Origin: Mesorhizobium opportunistum WSM2075
Lineage (GTDB): Bacteria; Pseudomonadota; Alphaproteobacteria; Rhizobiales; Rhizobiaceae
Length of the DNA stretch: 64,000 bases
Direction: 5' to 3'
Assembly (NCBI RefSeq): GCF_000176035.2
Contig: NC_015675.1
Span: 3,786,001 to 3,850,000 of the forward strand
A program made the position numbers and the translations under genes. This document shows positions 1-8,590 of the stretch, piece after piece (within the stretch, counting starts at the first letter, position 1; every line of letters starts with the position of its first letter). Under the pieces are notes generated by a model. That model was not told the DNA's origin, did not search any database, and worked only from the letters and a program-made list of their open reading frames with translations.

Positions 1-99
1 GCCTCCGGCAACCGGGTTGAGCCGCACCAATAGCCCGTCGCCGGTCAGCATCGGCGCCGACAGAGCCGGGCAGGCGCCACGGCGCGTGAAGGCGTTCAT
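1..99 (-). CDS. cobG: CobG, precorrin-3B synthase, N-terminal fragment cut by the window edge
   Basis: Only the first 33 codons are in the window. They contain RGACPALSAPMLTGDGLLVRL, which matches the start of precorrin-3B synthase, a nitrite/sulfite-reductase-like enzyme of the aerobic cobalamin pathway that contracts the corrin ring. The ATG overlaps the cobN stop codon in an ATGA arrangement, so translation is probably coupled and the gene is the last visible member of the riboswitch-led cob operon. The catalytic and iron-sulfur regions lie off the left edge and cannot be checked. The identification rests on this short N-terminal motif and the position directly after cobN. Confidence 0.8.
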   Translation of the reverse strand, partial: MNAFTRRGACPALSAPMLTGDGLLVRLNPVAGG

Positions 100-3000
100 G
101 CCGCCACCTCGAGTGCTTCCGCCTCGGCAATCAGGGCGGCGAGGTCGTCGTCGATGGAGTTGCGCAGGGGATGCCAGAGGCCACGCCGGCGCGCCGAGAG
201 AAAACGCTCGGCAATGACTTTCGCGGCGGCCGGGTTTTCGCGCAGGATGAAGGCGCGAACTTCGGCGTCGCCGACATAGGCGTCGTGCACGGCCTCGATC
301 AGCGCGCTTGGTATGGCATGGGTGGTCTCGGCAAAGCCGACCAGCCGGTCGACCGTCTCGGCGAATTCGGAGGCGCCGCGCGGGCCGTGCCGCATCTGGC
401 CGGCGATGAAACGCGCATTGACGGCGCGGGCACGCACGACACGGGCCACCGCCTCACCGACCGAGCGTGGCTTCGGCTTTTGCGGATCCGTGGTGTCGAG
501 CACGATAACGTCGGCATTCCTGCCGAGCGCCGCGAGTGCGGCCGAAAAGCCGCCGATGAAGGCGACGTCGGCCGAACCTTCGAGGATGTCGCGGCCGGGG
601 TCGTCGCCGGTGTGGACGAGAAGGTCGGCCTCGGCGATACGGCCCTCGAAAGCGCCGGGGGCGGAGACGCCTTCGCCATCGGCGCCGCCATAGGCATGCG
701 AGGTGGCGTCGAGATAGGCGCGGCCGATCTCCTCGCGCGCGCTCCACTCGCCGCTCGACAGCAGATCCTCCACGCCGGCGCCGTAGGTGCCGGGCGAGGT
801 GCCGAAGATGCGCGGGCTGATCTTGCCGTCCGCGCGGGTTTTGGCGGCGAGCGGGTTTTCCGCATCCTCCTCGTCGCGGGCGGCGACGGCGTTGGCGGCG
901 GCGTCGATCAGCGCGATCTGGGTCGGGAACATGTCGCGGAACAGGCCCGATATGCGCCAGGTGACGTCGACGCGTGGCCTGCCGAGAGTGGCCGGCGGCA
1001 GCACTTCGATGCCGGTGATGCGGCCGGTGGCAGCATCCCATTGCGGGCGGCAGCCCATCAACGCCAGACCTTGCGCAATCTCTTCGCCGCCGGTGCGCAA
1101 CGAGGCCGAGCCCCAGAGGTCGATGACCAGCGAGCGCGGCCAGTCGCCATGCGACTGCATGTAGCCGCGCACCACTTCTTCCGCCGCCGCCTTGCCCAGA
1201 TCATAGGCGGTCGGCGTCGGCATGGTGCGCGGGTCGGACGTGAACAGGTTGCGGCCGGTGGGCAGCACGTCGGAGCGGCCCCGCGCCGGCGCGCCGGCCG
1301 GACCGGCCTTAATGTGGCGGCCATCGAGCGCCGCGAGCAGCGCCGTCCTCTCACTCTCCGCACTTTGGCGGCGCATGGCGTCGGGCTCGTCCTCGGCCGC
1401 ACGGCCATAGACATGCAACCCGTCCTTGATGGCGAAATCCTTGAGATCGCAAAGCCAGGCGTCGATGCGGCGCAGCGCCTCGTCGGGCGCATCGGTCCTG
1501 GCGACGCCAGCTTCCGAGGCGAGGCCGGTTTTCTGTGCGGTGTCGACGATCAGCTTGGCCAGACGATCGCGGCGGCGGCGGTCGAGGCCATCGGCCTGGG
1601 CGTATTCGTCGACCAGCCGTTCGAGCTTGTGCTGGTTTTCGTCGAGCCCGGCACCGGTCAGCGGCGGCGGCAGATGGCCAAGCGTGACGGCGGCGATGCG
1701 CCGCTTGGCCTGCGCTGCCTCGCCGGGGTTGGAGACGATGAAGGGATAGATGACGGGCAGCGGACCGGTGACGATCTCGGGAAAGCAGTTTTCCGAAAGC
1801 GCGACGGTTTTGCCCGGCAGCCATTCCAGCGTGCCATGGGCGCCGACATGGATAAGGGCATGGACGCCGAGCGACTTGCGCAGCCAGAGGCCAAAGGCGA
1901 GGAGCGCATGGCGGGGCGGGAGCGTCGGATCGTGATAGTCGGCGCGGCGGTCGGCGGAGCGACCGCGATCGGGGGCGAGGGCTACGGTGATGTTGCCGAA
2001 GGTGGCGGCACGGAAGGGGAAGTGGGTCGAGGTCGGAGCTTGAACACCCCCCTCTGTCCTGCCGGACATCTCCCCCGCAAGGGGGGAGATTGGCAGTTTA
2101 GTCGCCGGCTCTCCCTTTACAAGATCGGAGATTGGCGAAGGCGGAGATGGGAGCGCAATCTCCCCCCTAGAGGGGGAGATGTCCGGCAGGACAGAGGGGG
2201 GTGCCTCACGCAAGCCTCTCCCTTCGGGTTTTCCCCATGCAGCCTCTACCGCGGCAATTGCCGCTGTTGGCAGGCTCTTCGAGAAGTCCAGATACTCCTC
2301 TAACCCTAACCCACTATCGCCCCGCTCCAGCAAACCCAGCAACTCGCGCGGCGTCTCAGGAATCCCCTCAACCCCATAACCCTGCTTCTTCAGGTCGTGC
2401 AGCATGGCCAGCACGCTGGACGGCACGTCGAGGCCAACGGCATAGCCGGTGCGGCCGGGGGCGCTTGGGTAGTCCGGGATGAGGATAGCCAGCTTGCGCA
2501 TCGTGCGGGGCGTTTCCTGCAGCTTGATGAAAGCCGCAATGCGGTCCGCGACTTGGGCGACGCGATCCGGTTCCGGCCGATTGGCGAAAGCGTGATGACC
2601 AAGTGCCGGATCGGTCTCGCTCTCGCCCTTGAAGGAAATGGCGCCGGCCAGGATGCGGCCGTCGAGTTCGGGCAGCACGACATGCATGGCGAGGTCGGCG
2701 GGTGCCAGGCCACGCTGGTTGTTTTCCCAGACGTCGTGGCGGGTGGTGGCGACGATGACTTGGAAGACGGGCACGCCGGCGCGGTCGAACAGGGTTTCGA
2801 CGCCGGGTTCGGCGCCGGAGGCAAAGGCGGTCGCGGTGATGATGGCGGCGGGTTTCAGCGTGGCAAGCGCGGTTTCCACGAAGGCCAGGGATGCCGGGTC
2901 CTTGAGGCTGGAGACGAAGATCGGGACGGGGGTTATGCCGCGTTGGGTGAGTGCTTCGAAAAGGGCATCGATCGGCGCGACATCGGCGGCTAGCAGCATC

Positions 3001-3740
3001 GAGCGGTAGAAGAGGATGGGAATGACTGGCGTGGCGTTTCCCTCCCCCTCGAGCGGAGGGTGGCCCGCAGGGCCGGGTGGGGTCGGTACGACCGGGGGCG
3101 ACGTTTCCTTGAGTCGGCGCGCTTCGGAGAGGACCCCACCCCCGGCCTGCGGCCGGACCCTCCCCTCGTGGGGGAGGGGGACGACGCCGCGACTTGGCTC
3201 ATAGTAGCCGGCTTTTGGAACTTCGACCGGTTCGACAGTCGTCACATCCTGCCCAGCCAGCCCCGCCAGCCTCCGCACCAGCGCACTCATATTGGCCGGG
3301 CCGCCCTCGCGGAAATAGCTGAGCAGGCTATCCAACTCCTCGCGCGGCAGCGTTGAGGCTTCGATGAGGCGGAGATCCTCGTCGTGGCTCTCACCCGGCA
3401 GCAGCGCCAGTTTTATGCCGTGCGCGCGGGCGGTCGCGGCGAGCTGGTCGCAGCCGTAGCGCCACCAGTCGTGGCCGCCGAGGATGCGCACGAGGATGAT
3501 CTTGGCATGGCGGGCGACGCTGTCGACCCAGAGGTCGACGGACATGGGATGACGCAGGTCGCGCAGTGCGGCGAGCCGCATCGAGGGCAAGCGGCCGGCG
3601 TCGGCCTTCCACGCCGCTGCCAGTCCAGCCAGATCGCTGTCGGTGAAGGACAGCGCCACGATATCCGCCGGCGTCTGCCGCAGGTCGACCGGCTCGGCGA
3701 GATCGTCGAGCGAGGCGGAAGTCGTGGTGAGGATGTGCAT
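96..3740 (-). CDS. cobN: CobN, large subunit of the aerobic cobaltochelatase
   Basis: The 1214-residue protein is the large subunit of CobNST, which inserts cobalt into hydrogenobyrinate a,c-diamide using ATP. Family landmarks include PILFYRSMLLAADVAPIDAL after the first insertion, the RSADRRADYHDP and HALIHVGAHGTLEWLPGK region in the middle, and a long chelatase C-terminal half. The length is near the usual 1200-1300 residues only because two repeat-derived segments (about residues 187-234 and 513-566) add roughly 100 residues in frame. They sit in regions that look like surface linkers between conserved blocks. The start is 16 bp after the cobW stop. The frame stays open throughout, so the protein is probably functional despite the insertions. 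Confidence 0.95.
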   Translation of the reverse strand: MHILTTTSASLDDLAEPVDLRQTPADIVALSFTDSDLAGLAAAWKADAGRLPSMRLAALRDLRHPMSVDLWVDSVARHAKIILVRILGGHDWWRYGCDQLAATARAHGIKLALLPGESHDEDLRLIEASTLPREELDSLLSYFREGGPANMSALVRRLAGLAGQDVTTVEPVEVPKAGYYEPSRGVVPLPHEGRVRPQAGGGVLSEARRLKETSPPVVPTPPGPAGHPPLEGEGNATPVIPILFYRSMLLAADVAPIDALFEALTQRGITPVPIFVSSLKDPASLAFVETALATLKPAAIITATAFASGAEPGVETLFDRAGVPVFQVIVATTRHDVWENNQRGLAPADLAMHVVLPELDGRILAGAISFKGESETDPALGHHAFANRPEPDRVAQVADRIAAFIKLQETPRTMRKLAILIPDYPSAPGRTGYAVGLDVPSSVLAMLHDLKKQGYGVEGIPETPRELLGLLERGDSGLGLEEYLDFSKSLPTAAIAAVEAAWGKPEGRGLREAPPSVLPDISPSRGEIALPSPPSPISDLVKGEPATKLPISPLAGEMSGRTEGGVQAPTSTHFPFRAATFGNITVALAPDRGRSADRRADYHDPTLPPRHALLAFGLWLRKSLGVHALIHVGAHGTLEWLPGKTVALSENCFPEIVTGPLPVIYPFIVSNPGEAAQAKRRIAAVTLGHLPPPLTGAGLDENQHKLERLVDEYAQADGLDRRRRDRLAKLIVDTAQKTGLASEAGVARTDAPDEALRRIDAWLCDLKDFAIKDGLHVYGRAAEDEPDAMRRQSAESERTALLAALDGRHIKAGPAGAPARGRSDVLPTGRNLFTSDPRTMPTPTAYDLGKAAAEEVVRGYMQSHGDWPRSLVIDLWGSASLRTGGEEIAQGLALMGCRPQWDAATGRITGIEVLPPATLGRPRVDVTWRISGLFRDMFPTQIALIDAAANAVAARDEEDAENPLAAKTRADGKISPRIFGTSPGTYGAGVEDLLSSGEWSAREEIGRAYLDATSHAYGGADGEGVSAPGAFEGRIAEADLLVHTGDDPGRDILEGSADVAFIGGFSAALAALGRNADVIVLDTTDPQKPKPRSVGEAVARVVRARAVNARFIAGQMRHGPRGASEFAETVDRLVGFAETTHAIPSALIEAVHDAYVGDAEVRAFILRENPAAAKVIAERFLSARRRGLWHPLRNSIDDDLAALIAEAEALEVAA
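2045..2203. repeat. Palindromic repeat element inserted in frame in cobN (copy 2)
   Basis: Two 32-base arms, 2045-2076 and 2172-2203, are exact inverted complements (left arm begins CACCCCCCTCTGTCCTGCCG). Inside them lie further GGGGGAGAT/ATCTCCCCC hairpins. Read on the minus strand the element encodes ISPSRGE and SPLAGEMSGRTEGGV, the same peptide motifs as the two prophage copies at 46758 and 52365. It interrupts CobN between its central and chelatase parts without breaking the frame. Confidence 0.9.
3040..3182. repeat. Palindromic repeat element inserted in frame in cobN (copy 1, a different subfamily)
   Basis: The segment starts with CCTCCCCCTCGAGCGGAGGG and ends with CCCTCCCCTCGTGGGGGAGG. 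Internal complementary stretches (GGGCCGGGTGGGGTC against GACCCCACCCCCGGCC) make one long imperfect hairpin. It encodes a proline- and glycine-rich stretch (residues about 187-234) with PPLEGEG near its end, absent from what is typical for CobN. It resembles the GC-rich palindromes common between rhizobial genes, here placed inside a coding region. Confidence 0.85.
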
Positions 3741-3756
3741 CGCGGCCTGTCCGAGA

Positions 3757-4809
3757 TCAGCCGGCGAGTATGCGTTCGATGGCCGGGCGGTTCAGCCCCT
3801 TGAGACCGATGACGACGAGGCGCGAACGACGATCGTCCTCGGCCGTCCAGGCGCGGTCATAGTAATGATTGACGCGCGGGCCGACCGCCTGCAGCAAGAG
3901 CCGCATCGGCTTGCCGCCGACCTCGACGAAGCCTTTGACGCGCAGCACGTTTTCCTGCTCGGCGGCGTTGGCGACGCGTTTTGCCAGCTCGTCGGGATTG
4001 GCGATCGAGGGAATGTCGACGATGAAGGTGTCGAAGTCGTCATGCTCGTGGTCGAACGCGCCGTCATGATGGGATTTGCGGTTCTCGATGTCATCCTCGA
4101 CGGCGAGGCCGAGGCCGAGCAGCACGGAGGGATCGACCTTGCCGTGCGAGGTCGGCACGATCTTCACGGCGCGGGCGGAGTGTTCGTTGATGATGGCGTT
4201 GGCGCGGGCTGAGCCTGCGGCGTCCATCAGGTCGCTCTTCGACAGGATGATCAGGTCGGCGCAGGCGATCTGGTCCTCGAACACTTCCTCAACCGGGTCG
4301 TCATGGTCGAGGCTCTCATCCTGAGCGCGCTGCGCCTGCAGCGCGTCCATGTCGTTGGCGACGCGGCCTTCGGCCAGCGCCGGGCCATCGACCACGGCGA
4401 TCACGCCGTCGACCGTGACGCGGCTTTTCACCGTCGGCCACTGAAACGCCTGGACCAGCGGCTTGGGCAGAGCGAGGCCCGAGGTCTCGATCAGGATGTG
4501 GTCGACCTTCGGCGACAGCGCCAGGATTTGGTCGAGCGCCGGCACGAAATCGTCGGCCACGGTGCAGCAGATGCAGCCATTGGCCAGTTCGACGATGTTT
4601 TCCTCCGGGCAGGTGTCGATGCCGCAGCCCTTCAATATCTCGCCGTCGATGCCGATGTCGCCGAACTCATTGACGATGATGGCAATGCGTTTGCCGCCGG
4701 CGTTTTCCAGGAGATGGCGGACCAGCGTCGTCTTGCCGGCGCCGAGAAAGCCGGTGACGACGGTGCAGGGAACGCGGGAAAGGTTGGCGGACGAATCTGG
4801 AGCGGTCAT
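3757..4809 (-). CDS. cobW: CobW, cobalamin-operon GTPase and metallochaperone
   Basis: This is a 350-residue G3E-family GTPase thought to deliver cobalt to the CobNST chelatase. The Walker A motif GFLGAGKTT lies at residues 20-28. The family metal motif CICC is at residues 79-82, with a further CxxxxC pair at 62 and 67, and the ILIETSGLALP block is typical of CobW/UreG-like proteins. A His/Asp-rich stretch (SHHDGAFDHEHDD) sits before the C-terminal CobW_C domain and may bind metal. The gene lies 16 bp before cobN and 2 bp after the DUF1636 gene in the same riboswitch-controlled operon, which favours CobW over other G3E members such as YjiA or ZigA. Confidence 0.95.
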   Translation of the reverse strand: MTAPDSSANLSRVPCTVVTGFLGAGKTTLVRHLLENAGGKRIAIIVNEFGDIGIDGEILKGCGIDTCPEENIVELANGCICCTVADDFVPALDQILALSPKVDHILIETSGLALPKPLVQAFQWPTVKSRVTVDGVIAVVDGPALAEGRVANDMDALQAQRAQDESLDHDDPVEEVFEDQIACADLIILSKSDLMDAAGSARANAIINEHSARAVKIVPTSHGKVDPSVLLGLGLAVEDDIENRKSHHDGAFDHEHDDFDTFIVDIPSIANPDELAKRVANAAEQENVLRVKGFVEVGGKPMRLLLQAVGPRVNHYYDRAWTAEDDRRSRLVVIGLKGLNRPAIERILAG

Positions 4810-4811
4810 GG

Positions 4812-5240
4812 TCAGTCCTTCAGCATGTCGAGAGGAGGGATGCGGGCAACGAGGCCGCGCTTGAGGCTATCGGGCCGGCCACGCCATGGGATGAGGCCGT
4901 CGGTGGAAGTGGCGAAGAGCTTTGCGCCGGTGACAAGGTCGGCGCCGCTAGCCGTGGTCAGATCGCCGAAGACATAGCTCCAGCAGCCGTCGCGGAGGAT
5001 CGCGGCGCTGAGGCGGCGCTTGCAATTGCCGAGGCATTCGACGGTGCGGACGCGGATATCTTCGCCCGAGGCGGCGTTGCGCGTATCCTCAGCCAGCAGT
5101 TCGCCGGCGCGGGGATGGGCGTCGGAGCCGGTTTCGTCACGGCACGAGGCGCAGACGACGACGGTGACGCCGGCCAAGGCATCGCCGTCGACGGACGAAT
5201 TGTCCGCTGTGCCAGCCGAAAAACTGCTGTTCTGGTCCAA
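4812..5240 (-). CDS. DUF1636 family metal-binding protein, first gene of the cob operon
   Basis: The 142-residue protein has a thioredoxin-like ferredoxin signature. A VVVCASCRDE cysteine pair lies near residues 30-33 and an RTVECLGNCKRRLSAAI pair in the middle, a spacing seen in the DUF1636 family and [2Fe-2S] thioredoxin-fold proteins. It is the first gene after the cobalamin riboswitch and is followed at 2 bp by cobW. A role in cobalt handling or electron supply to cobalamin synthesis is an inference from position, since the family has no established activity that I know of. The start is the first ATG after the riboswitch; the first 24 residues are low in complexity and may be poorly conserved. 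Confidence 0.8.
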   Translation of the reverse strand: MDQNSSFSAGTADNSSVDGDALAGVTVVVCASCRDETGSDAHPRAGELLAEDTRNAASGEDIRVRTVECLGNCKRRLSAAILRDGCWSYVFGDLTTASGADLVTGAKLFATSTDGLIPWRGRPDSLKRGLVARIPPLDMLKD

Positions 5241-5284
5241 AAACCGGCTCCTTGCCCGGAAACCCGCCGGGCGATCGGATTATG

Positions 5285-5470
5285 TTGTCGCAGACGGCAG
5301 GTCTCCTGGCTCGCGGGTCATCGCCTTGGTTAGCCGCCTTCCCGGGAACTCCCAGTGGCTTTCGGCCTTGGCTCGTCGCTTACAGTTGCGGGGACAGCCG
5401 CGGATTTGAGATTTTCATCCCGCACCGCATTCCCTCTTAGCCCCTCTCATTGAAGAGAAGAGACCGTCTG
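5285..5470 (-). promoter_or_regulatory. Cobalamin (adenosylcobalamin) riboswitch
   Basis: On the minus strand the B12 box AGCCAGGAGACCTGCC is present at 5311-5296, close to the consensus, and the conserved GCCACTGGG core lies at 5359-5351. They are spaced as in the class I cobalamin riboswitch, about 45-60 bases before the DUF1636-cobW-cobN-cobG operon. High adenosylcobalamin would be expected to shut down expression. The exact 5' boundary is estimated. Confidence 0.9.
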
Positions 5471-5512
5471 GAGCGGATTTAGGCTGTTGCGGGCAGGACT
5501 GTCAACGCGGGC

Positions 5513-6712
5513 CTACGACATGGCGATGTCGGCAAGTGACTGTCCGAGGTCGCCAGCGGGCGTCACTTCCATGCGCTCAAGCCCGAGCCAGCCCTGCATT
5601 TGCTTCAATTCCTCGAAAAGCTGGGCGGCGGTTTCCGCTGGCGCCTTGGGCTCGGCATAGGCCGCGTGGACGCGTAGCACACTCGCCGGCCGATCGGCCT
5701 TGAGGTCGACGCGCGCCACGATCCTGTCGCCGAGCAGGAAGGGTAGGACGTAGTAGCCATATTGGCGCTTTTCGGCCGGCGTGTAGATCTCGATGCGGTA
5801 GTGAAAATCGAACAGCCGTTCCGAGCGCGAGCGTTCGAAGACCACAGGATCGAACGGGGCCAGCAAGGCACGGGCGTCGATTTTCCTGGGCAGACGGGCA
5901 TCCTTGTGCAGGTAAGCGGGCTTATCCCAGCCTTCGACGCGCACCGGCAGCAGCTCACCGAGTTCGACCAATTCCTCCAGGCGGCCCTTCATGTCGGCGG
6001 GGGACAAACGGAAATAGTCTCGCAAATCGCCTGATGTCGCCACGCCATGAGCGCGGGCGGAGATGCGCAGCAATTCGCGGTGCGCGTCCTCGGCGGCCGG
6101 TACGGGCAGGTCGAGAACCGCCTGCGGCAGCACGCGCTCGGGCAGGTCATAGAAGCGCTCGAACCCGCGGCGGTGCGCCGTCGTGATGCGCCCGGCCCAG
6201 AACAGCCATTCGAAGGCATGCTTGGCGTGGCTCCAGCCCCACCAGCCGCCCGAGCCTTTCTGGCCTTCGAGCGCGGAAGCAGCGATCGGGCCGCGCGCGA
6301 CGACCTCGCGGTAGATCTCTTCTATATAGGCGGCGTGCTCGCGGCCCCATTTGGCCAGCCCCAGATACATCTCTTTGCCTTGCTCGGCGCGCTGCATGCG
6401 CCAGCGCATCAGCGGCCAGGTCTCCACCGGCAGGAAGGAGGCCTCGTGCGCCCAGTATTCGAACACCGTGCGCTTGCGGGTGACGGCGGCGTTGTCGAGC
6501 AGAGCGAGCGGGTAGGGGCCAAGGCGCGAATAGAGCGGCATGTAATGCGCGCGCACCACCGCGCTTACGGAATCGATCTGCAGCAGGCCGGTACGCGACA
6601 GAACGCGGGCGAAATGACGGCGGTCGGGCGTGCCATTGGGGCGGGGGTCGAGAAAACCCTGAGCGGCGAGCGCGACGCGCCGGGCGGTGGCAAGCGAGAT
6701 CTTTTCCTTCAT
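5513..6712 (-). CDS. YcaQ/AlkX-type winged-helix DNA glycosylase
   Basis: This 399-residue protein belongs to the HTH_42 family, which includes E. coli YcaQ (AlkX), a glycosylase that unhooks interstrand crosslinks, and Streptomyces AlkZ. The N-terminal winged-helix region contains GLLQIDSVSAVVRAHYM; Q45-I46-D47 fits the catalytic Q-hydrophobic-D/Q motif of the YcaQ branch. Other family blocks are FEYWAHEASFLP (about residues 84-95) and DPVVFERSRSERLFDFHYRIEIYTP with KRQYGYYVLPFL towards the C-terminus. It stands alone between the cob operon and nuoA and is read away from nuoA. The substrate cannot be told from sequence. Confidence 0.85.
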   Translation of the reverse strand: MKEKISLATARRVALAAQGFLDPRPNGTPDRRHFARVLSRTGLLQIDSVSAVVRAHYMPLYSRLGPYPLALLDNAAVTRKRTVFEYWAHEASFLPVETWPLMRWRMQRAEQGKEMYLGLAKWGREHAAYIEEIYREVVARGPIAASALEGQKGSGGWWGWSHAKHAFEWLFWAGRITTAHRRGFERFYDLPERVLPQAVLDLPVPAAEDAHRELLRISARAHGVATSGDLRDYFRLSPADMKGRLEELVELGELLPVRVEGWDKPAYLHKDARLPRKIDARALLAPFDPVVFERSRSERLFDFHYRIEIYTPAEKRQYGYYVLPFLLGDRIVARVDLKADRPASVLRVHAAYAEPKAPAETAAQLFEELKQMQGWLGLERMEVTPAGDLGQSLADIAMS

Positions 6713-7045
6713 TCGGATGCGACTCTTGTAACTCGATGACCGTCGTTTGATGGGTGATTCCTGCCCATGCTAGCAGGGTTTTGGCGGCATCCATGTCAGG
6801 AGAGAAAAGTGGAGTAGAAAGCGAAGGAAATCAAACAGGAGCGTATCGGACCAGTTTCTCCGTATATGCCGTCCAGCACCGCCTTTTGAACAAGGTTTGA
6901 CTTGCTTCGCTGGAAGTGCTGCGCTAACCCTCGCCGCGTTGCAGCATAGGCCCCTTAAAACGGTTCAGCGGTTAAACTGTCACGCTTCCGCATTAAGGTC
7001 CGGTGCTGTAATCAAAATGGATTGGCGCCAACGGAAAGCCGCTGC
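6713..7045. other. Intergenic region between the divergent glycosylase gene and nuoA
   Basis: These 333 bases hold no convincing gene. They must contain the promoter of the 16-kb nuo operon and that of the leftward glycosylase gene. AT content rises near 6940-7020 (CCTTAAAACGGTTCAGCGGTTAAACTG, an imperfect AACGG/GGTTAAAC arrangement). I cannot assign -35 and -10 boxes with confidence. Confidence 0.4.
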
Positions 7046-7411
7046 ATGAACGCACTTCTCAGTTCGTACCTGCCCATCGTCCTGTTCATCGGCGTGGCGC
7101 TGGTCGTCGGCCTGGCGCTGCTGGCCGCACCGTTCCTGGTGGCGTACCGCAACCCCGATCCCGAAAAGCTTTCCGCCTACGAGTGCGGTTTCAACTCGTT
7201 CGACGACGCCCGCATGAAATTCGACATCCGCTTCTACCTGGTGTCGATCCTGTTCATCATCTTCGACCTGGAAGTGGCCTTCCTGTTTCCCTGGGCGGTG
7301 TCCTTCTCGAAGATCGGCATGCTCGGTTTCTGGTCGATGATGGTGTTTTTGGCAGTGCTGACCATCGGCTTTGCCTATGAATGGAAAAAAGGAGCGCTGG
7401 AATGGGATTGA
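7046..7411 (+). CDS. nuoA: NuoA, complex I membrane subunit
   Basis: The 121-residue protein has three transmembrane helices: about residues 6-30, 65-85 and 92-112. The conserved loop [47 protein letters not shown] includes the Cys and acidic residues characteristic of NuoA/ND3. The start chosen is the ATG at 7046 (MNALLSSY), since the in-frame TTG at 7022 would add an atypical N-terminus. It is the first gene of the nuo operon and its end overlaps nuoB by 10 bases. NuoA helps form the junction between the quinone site and the proton-pumping arm. Confidence 0.95.
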   Translation: MNALLSSYLPIVLFIGVALVVGLALLAAPFLVAYRNPDPEKLSAYECGFNSFDDARMKFDIRFYLVSILFIIFDLEVAFLFPWAVSFSKIGMLGFWSMMVFLAVLTIGFAYEWKKGALEWD

Positions 7412-7983
7412 ACGACAGTTCAGGCACCCTCGTCGCGCCGAAGCCCAAGGGTATCATCGATCCCAACACCGGCAAGCCGGTGGGACAGGACGATCCCTTC
7501 TTCCTCGAAATCAACAACGAGCTTGCCGACAAGGGTTTCCTGGTCACCTCGACCGAGGCGCTGATCACCTGGGCGCGCAGCGGCTCGCTGATGTTCATGA
7601 CCTTCGGTCTGGCGTGCTGCGCGGTCGAGATGATCCATACCTCGATGCCGCGTTATGACTCGGAGCGGTTCGGCGTCGCGCCGCGCGCGTCGCCGCGCCA
7701 GTCCGACATCATGATCGTCGCCGGCACGCTGACCAACAAGATGGCGCCGGCGCTGCGCAAGGTCTACGACCAGATGCCGGAGCCACGCTACGTCATATCG
7801 ATGGGCTCGTGCGCCAATGGCGGCGGCTACTACCACTATTCCTATTCGGTGGTGCGCGGCTGCGACCGTGTCGTGCCGGTGGACATCTATGTGCCCGGCT
7901 GCCCGCCGAGCGCCGAAGCCCTGCTCTACGGCATTCTTCTGCTGCAGAAGAAGATCCGCCGCACCGGCACGATCGAACGGTAA
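7402..7983 (+). CDS. nuoB: NuoB, complex I subunit carrying cluster N2
   Basis: The 193-residue peripheral subunit binds the last [4Fe-4S] cluster (N2), which passes electrons to quinone. The four ligands are visible as C72 and C73 ([11 protein letters not shown]), C137 ([10 protein letters not shown]) and C167 (VPGCPPS). The start at 7402 (MGLNDSSGT) is preceded by AAAAAAGGAGCGCTGG, a good ribosome-binding site; an upstream in-frame ATG at 7381 lies deep inside nuoA and is less likely. It overlaps nuoA in another frame, and nuoC starts 4 bases after its stop. Confidence 0.96.
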   Translation: MGLNDSSGTLVAPKPKGIIDPNTGKPVGQDDPFFLEINNELADKGFLVTSTEALITWARSGSLMFMTFGLACCAVEMIHTSMPRYDSERFGVAPRASPRQSDIMIVAGTLTNKMAPALRKVYDQMPEPRYVISMGSCANGGGYYHYSYSVVRGCDRVVPVDIYVPGCPPSAEALLYGILLLQKKIRRTGTIER

Positions 7984-7987
7984 ATCC

Positions 7988-8590
7988 ATGGCCGCATCCC
8001 TTAGCGAACTGTCGACCTATCTCGGCGAGAAGCTGCCTGGCCGCTTCAGTGACGCGGTGCTTGCCTATGGCGAGCTTACCGTTCACGTCGAGCCGCAAAA
8101 CCTGGTCGAGGTGGTAACCTTCCTTCGCGACGACGCACGCTGCCAGTTCATTTCTATCATCGATGTCTGCGGTGCCGATTATCCGTCGCGGGCCAAGCGC
8201 TTCGACGTCGTCTATCATCTATTGTCGCCGAGGCAGAATGTGCGCATCCGCGTCAAGGTGCAGGCCGACGAGGAGACGATGGTGCCGTCGATCACCGGCG
8301 TCTTTCCTGGTGCCGACTGGTTCGAGCGCGAGACCTACGATCTCTATGGCGTGCTGTTCTCGGGCCATCCCGATCTGCGCCGCCTGTTGACCGACTACGG
8401 CTTCGAAGGCCATCCGCTGCGCAAGGATTTCCCGCTGACCGGTTTTGTCGAAGTGCGTTACGACGACGAAGCCAAGCGCGTCATCTACGAGCCGGTCGAG
8501 CTCAAGCAAGAATTCCGCAATTTCGATTTTTTGTCCCCGTGGGAAGGTACGGACTACGTGCTGCCGGGTGACGAGAAGGCAAAGCAGTAA
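7988..8590 (+). CDS. nuoC: NuoC, complex I 30-kDa subunit
   Basis: The 200-residue protein is the matrix-arm subunit next to NuoD. The family signature is the block [41 protein letters not shown], around residues 115-155. NuoC and NuoD are separate genes here, unlike the fused NuoCD of E. coli. The start at 7988 (MAASLSEL) follows the nuoB stop closely, and the stop codon abuts the nuoD start. Confidence 0.96.
   Translation: MAASLSELSTYLGEKLPGRFSDAVLAYGELTVHVEPQNLVEVVTFLRDDARCQFISIIDVCGADYPSRAKRFDVVYHLLSPRQNVRIRVKVQADEETMVPSITGVFPGADWFERETYDLYGVLFSGHPDLRRLLTDYGFEGHPLRKDFPLTGFVEVRYDDEAKRVIYEPVELKQEFRNFDFLSPWEGTDYVLPGDEKAKQ

Noticed and set aside
171..2303. A 710-codon open frame antisense to cobN
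   Set aside because: It reads the complement of a clear cobN gene, shows no domain, and is Gly/Ala/Arg-rich as expected for antisense frames in high-GC DNA.
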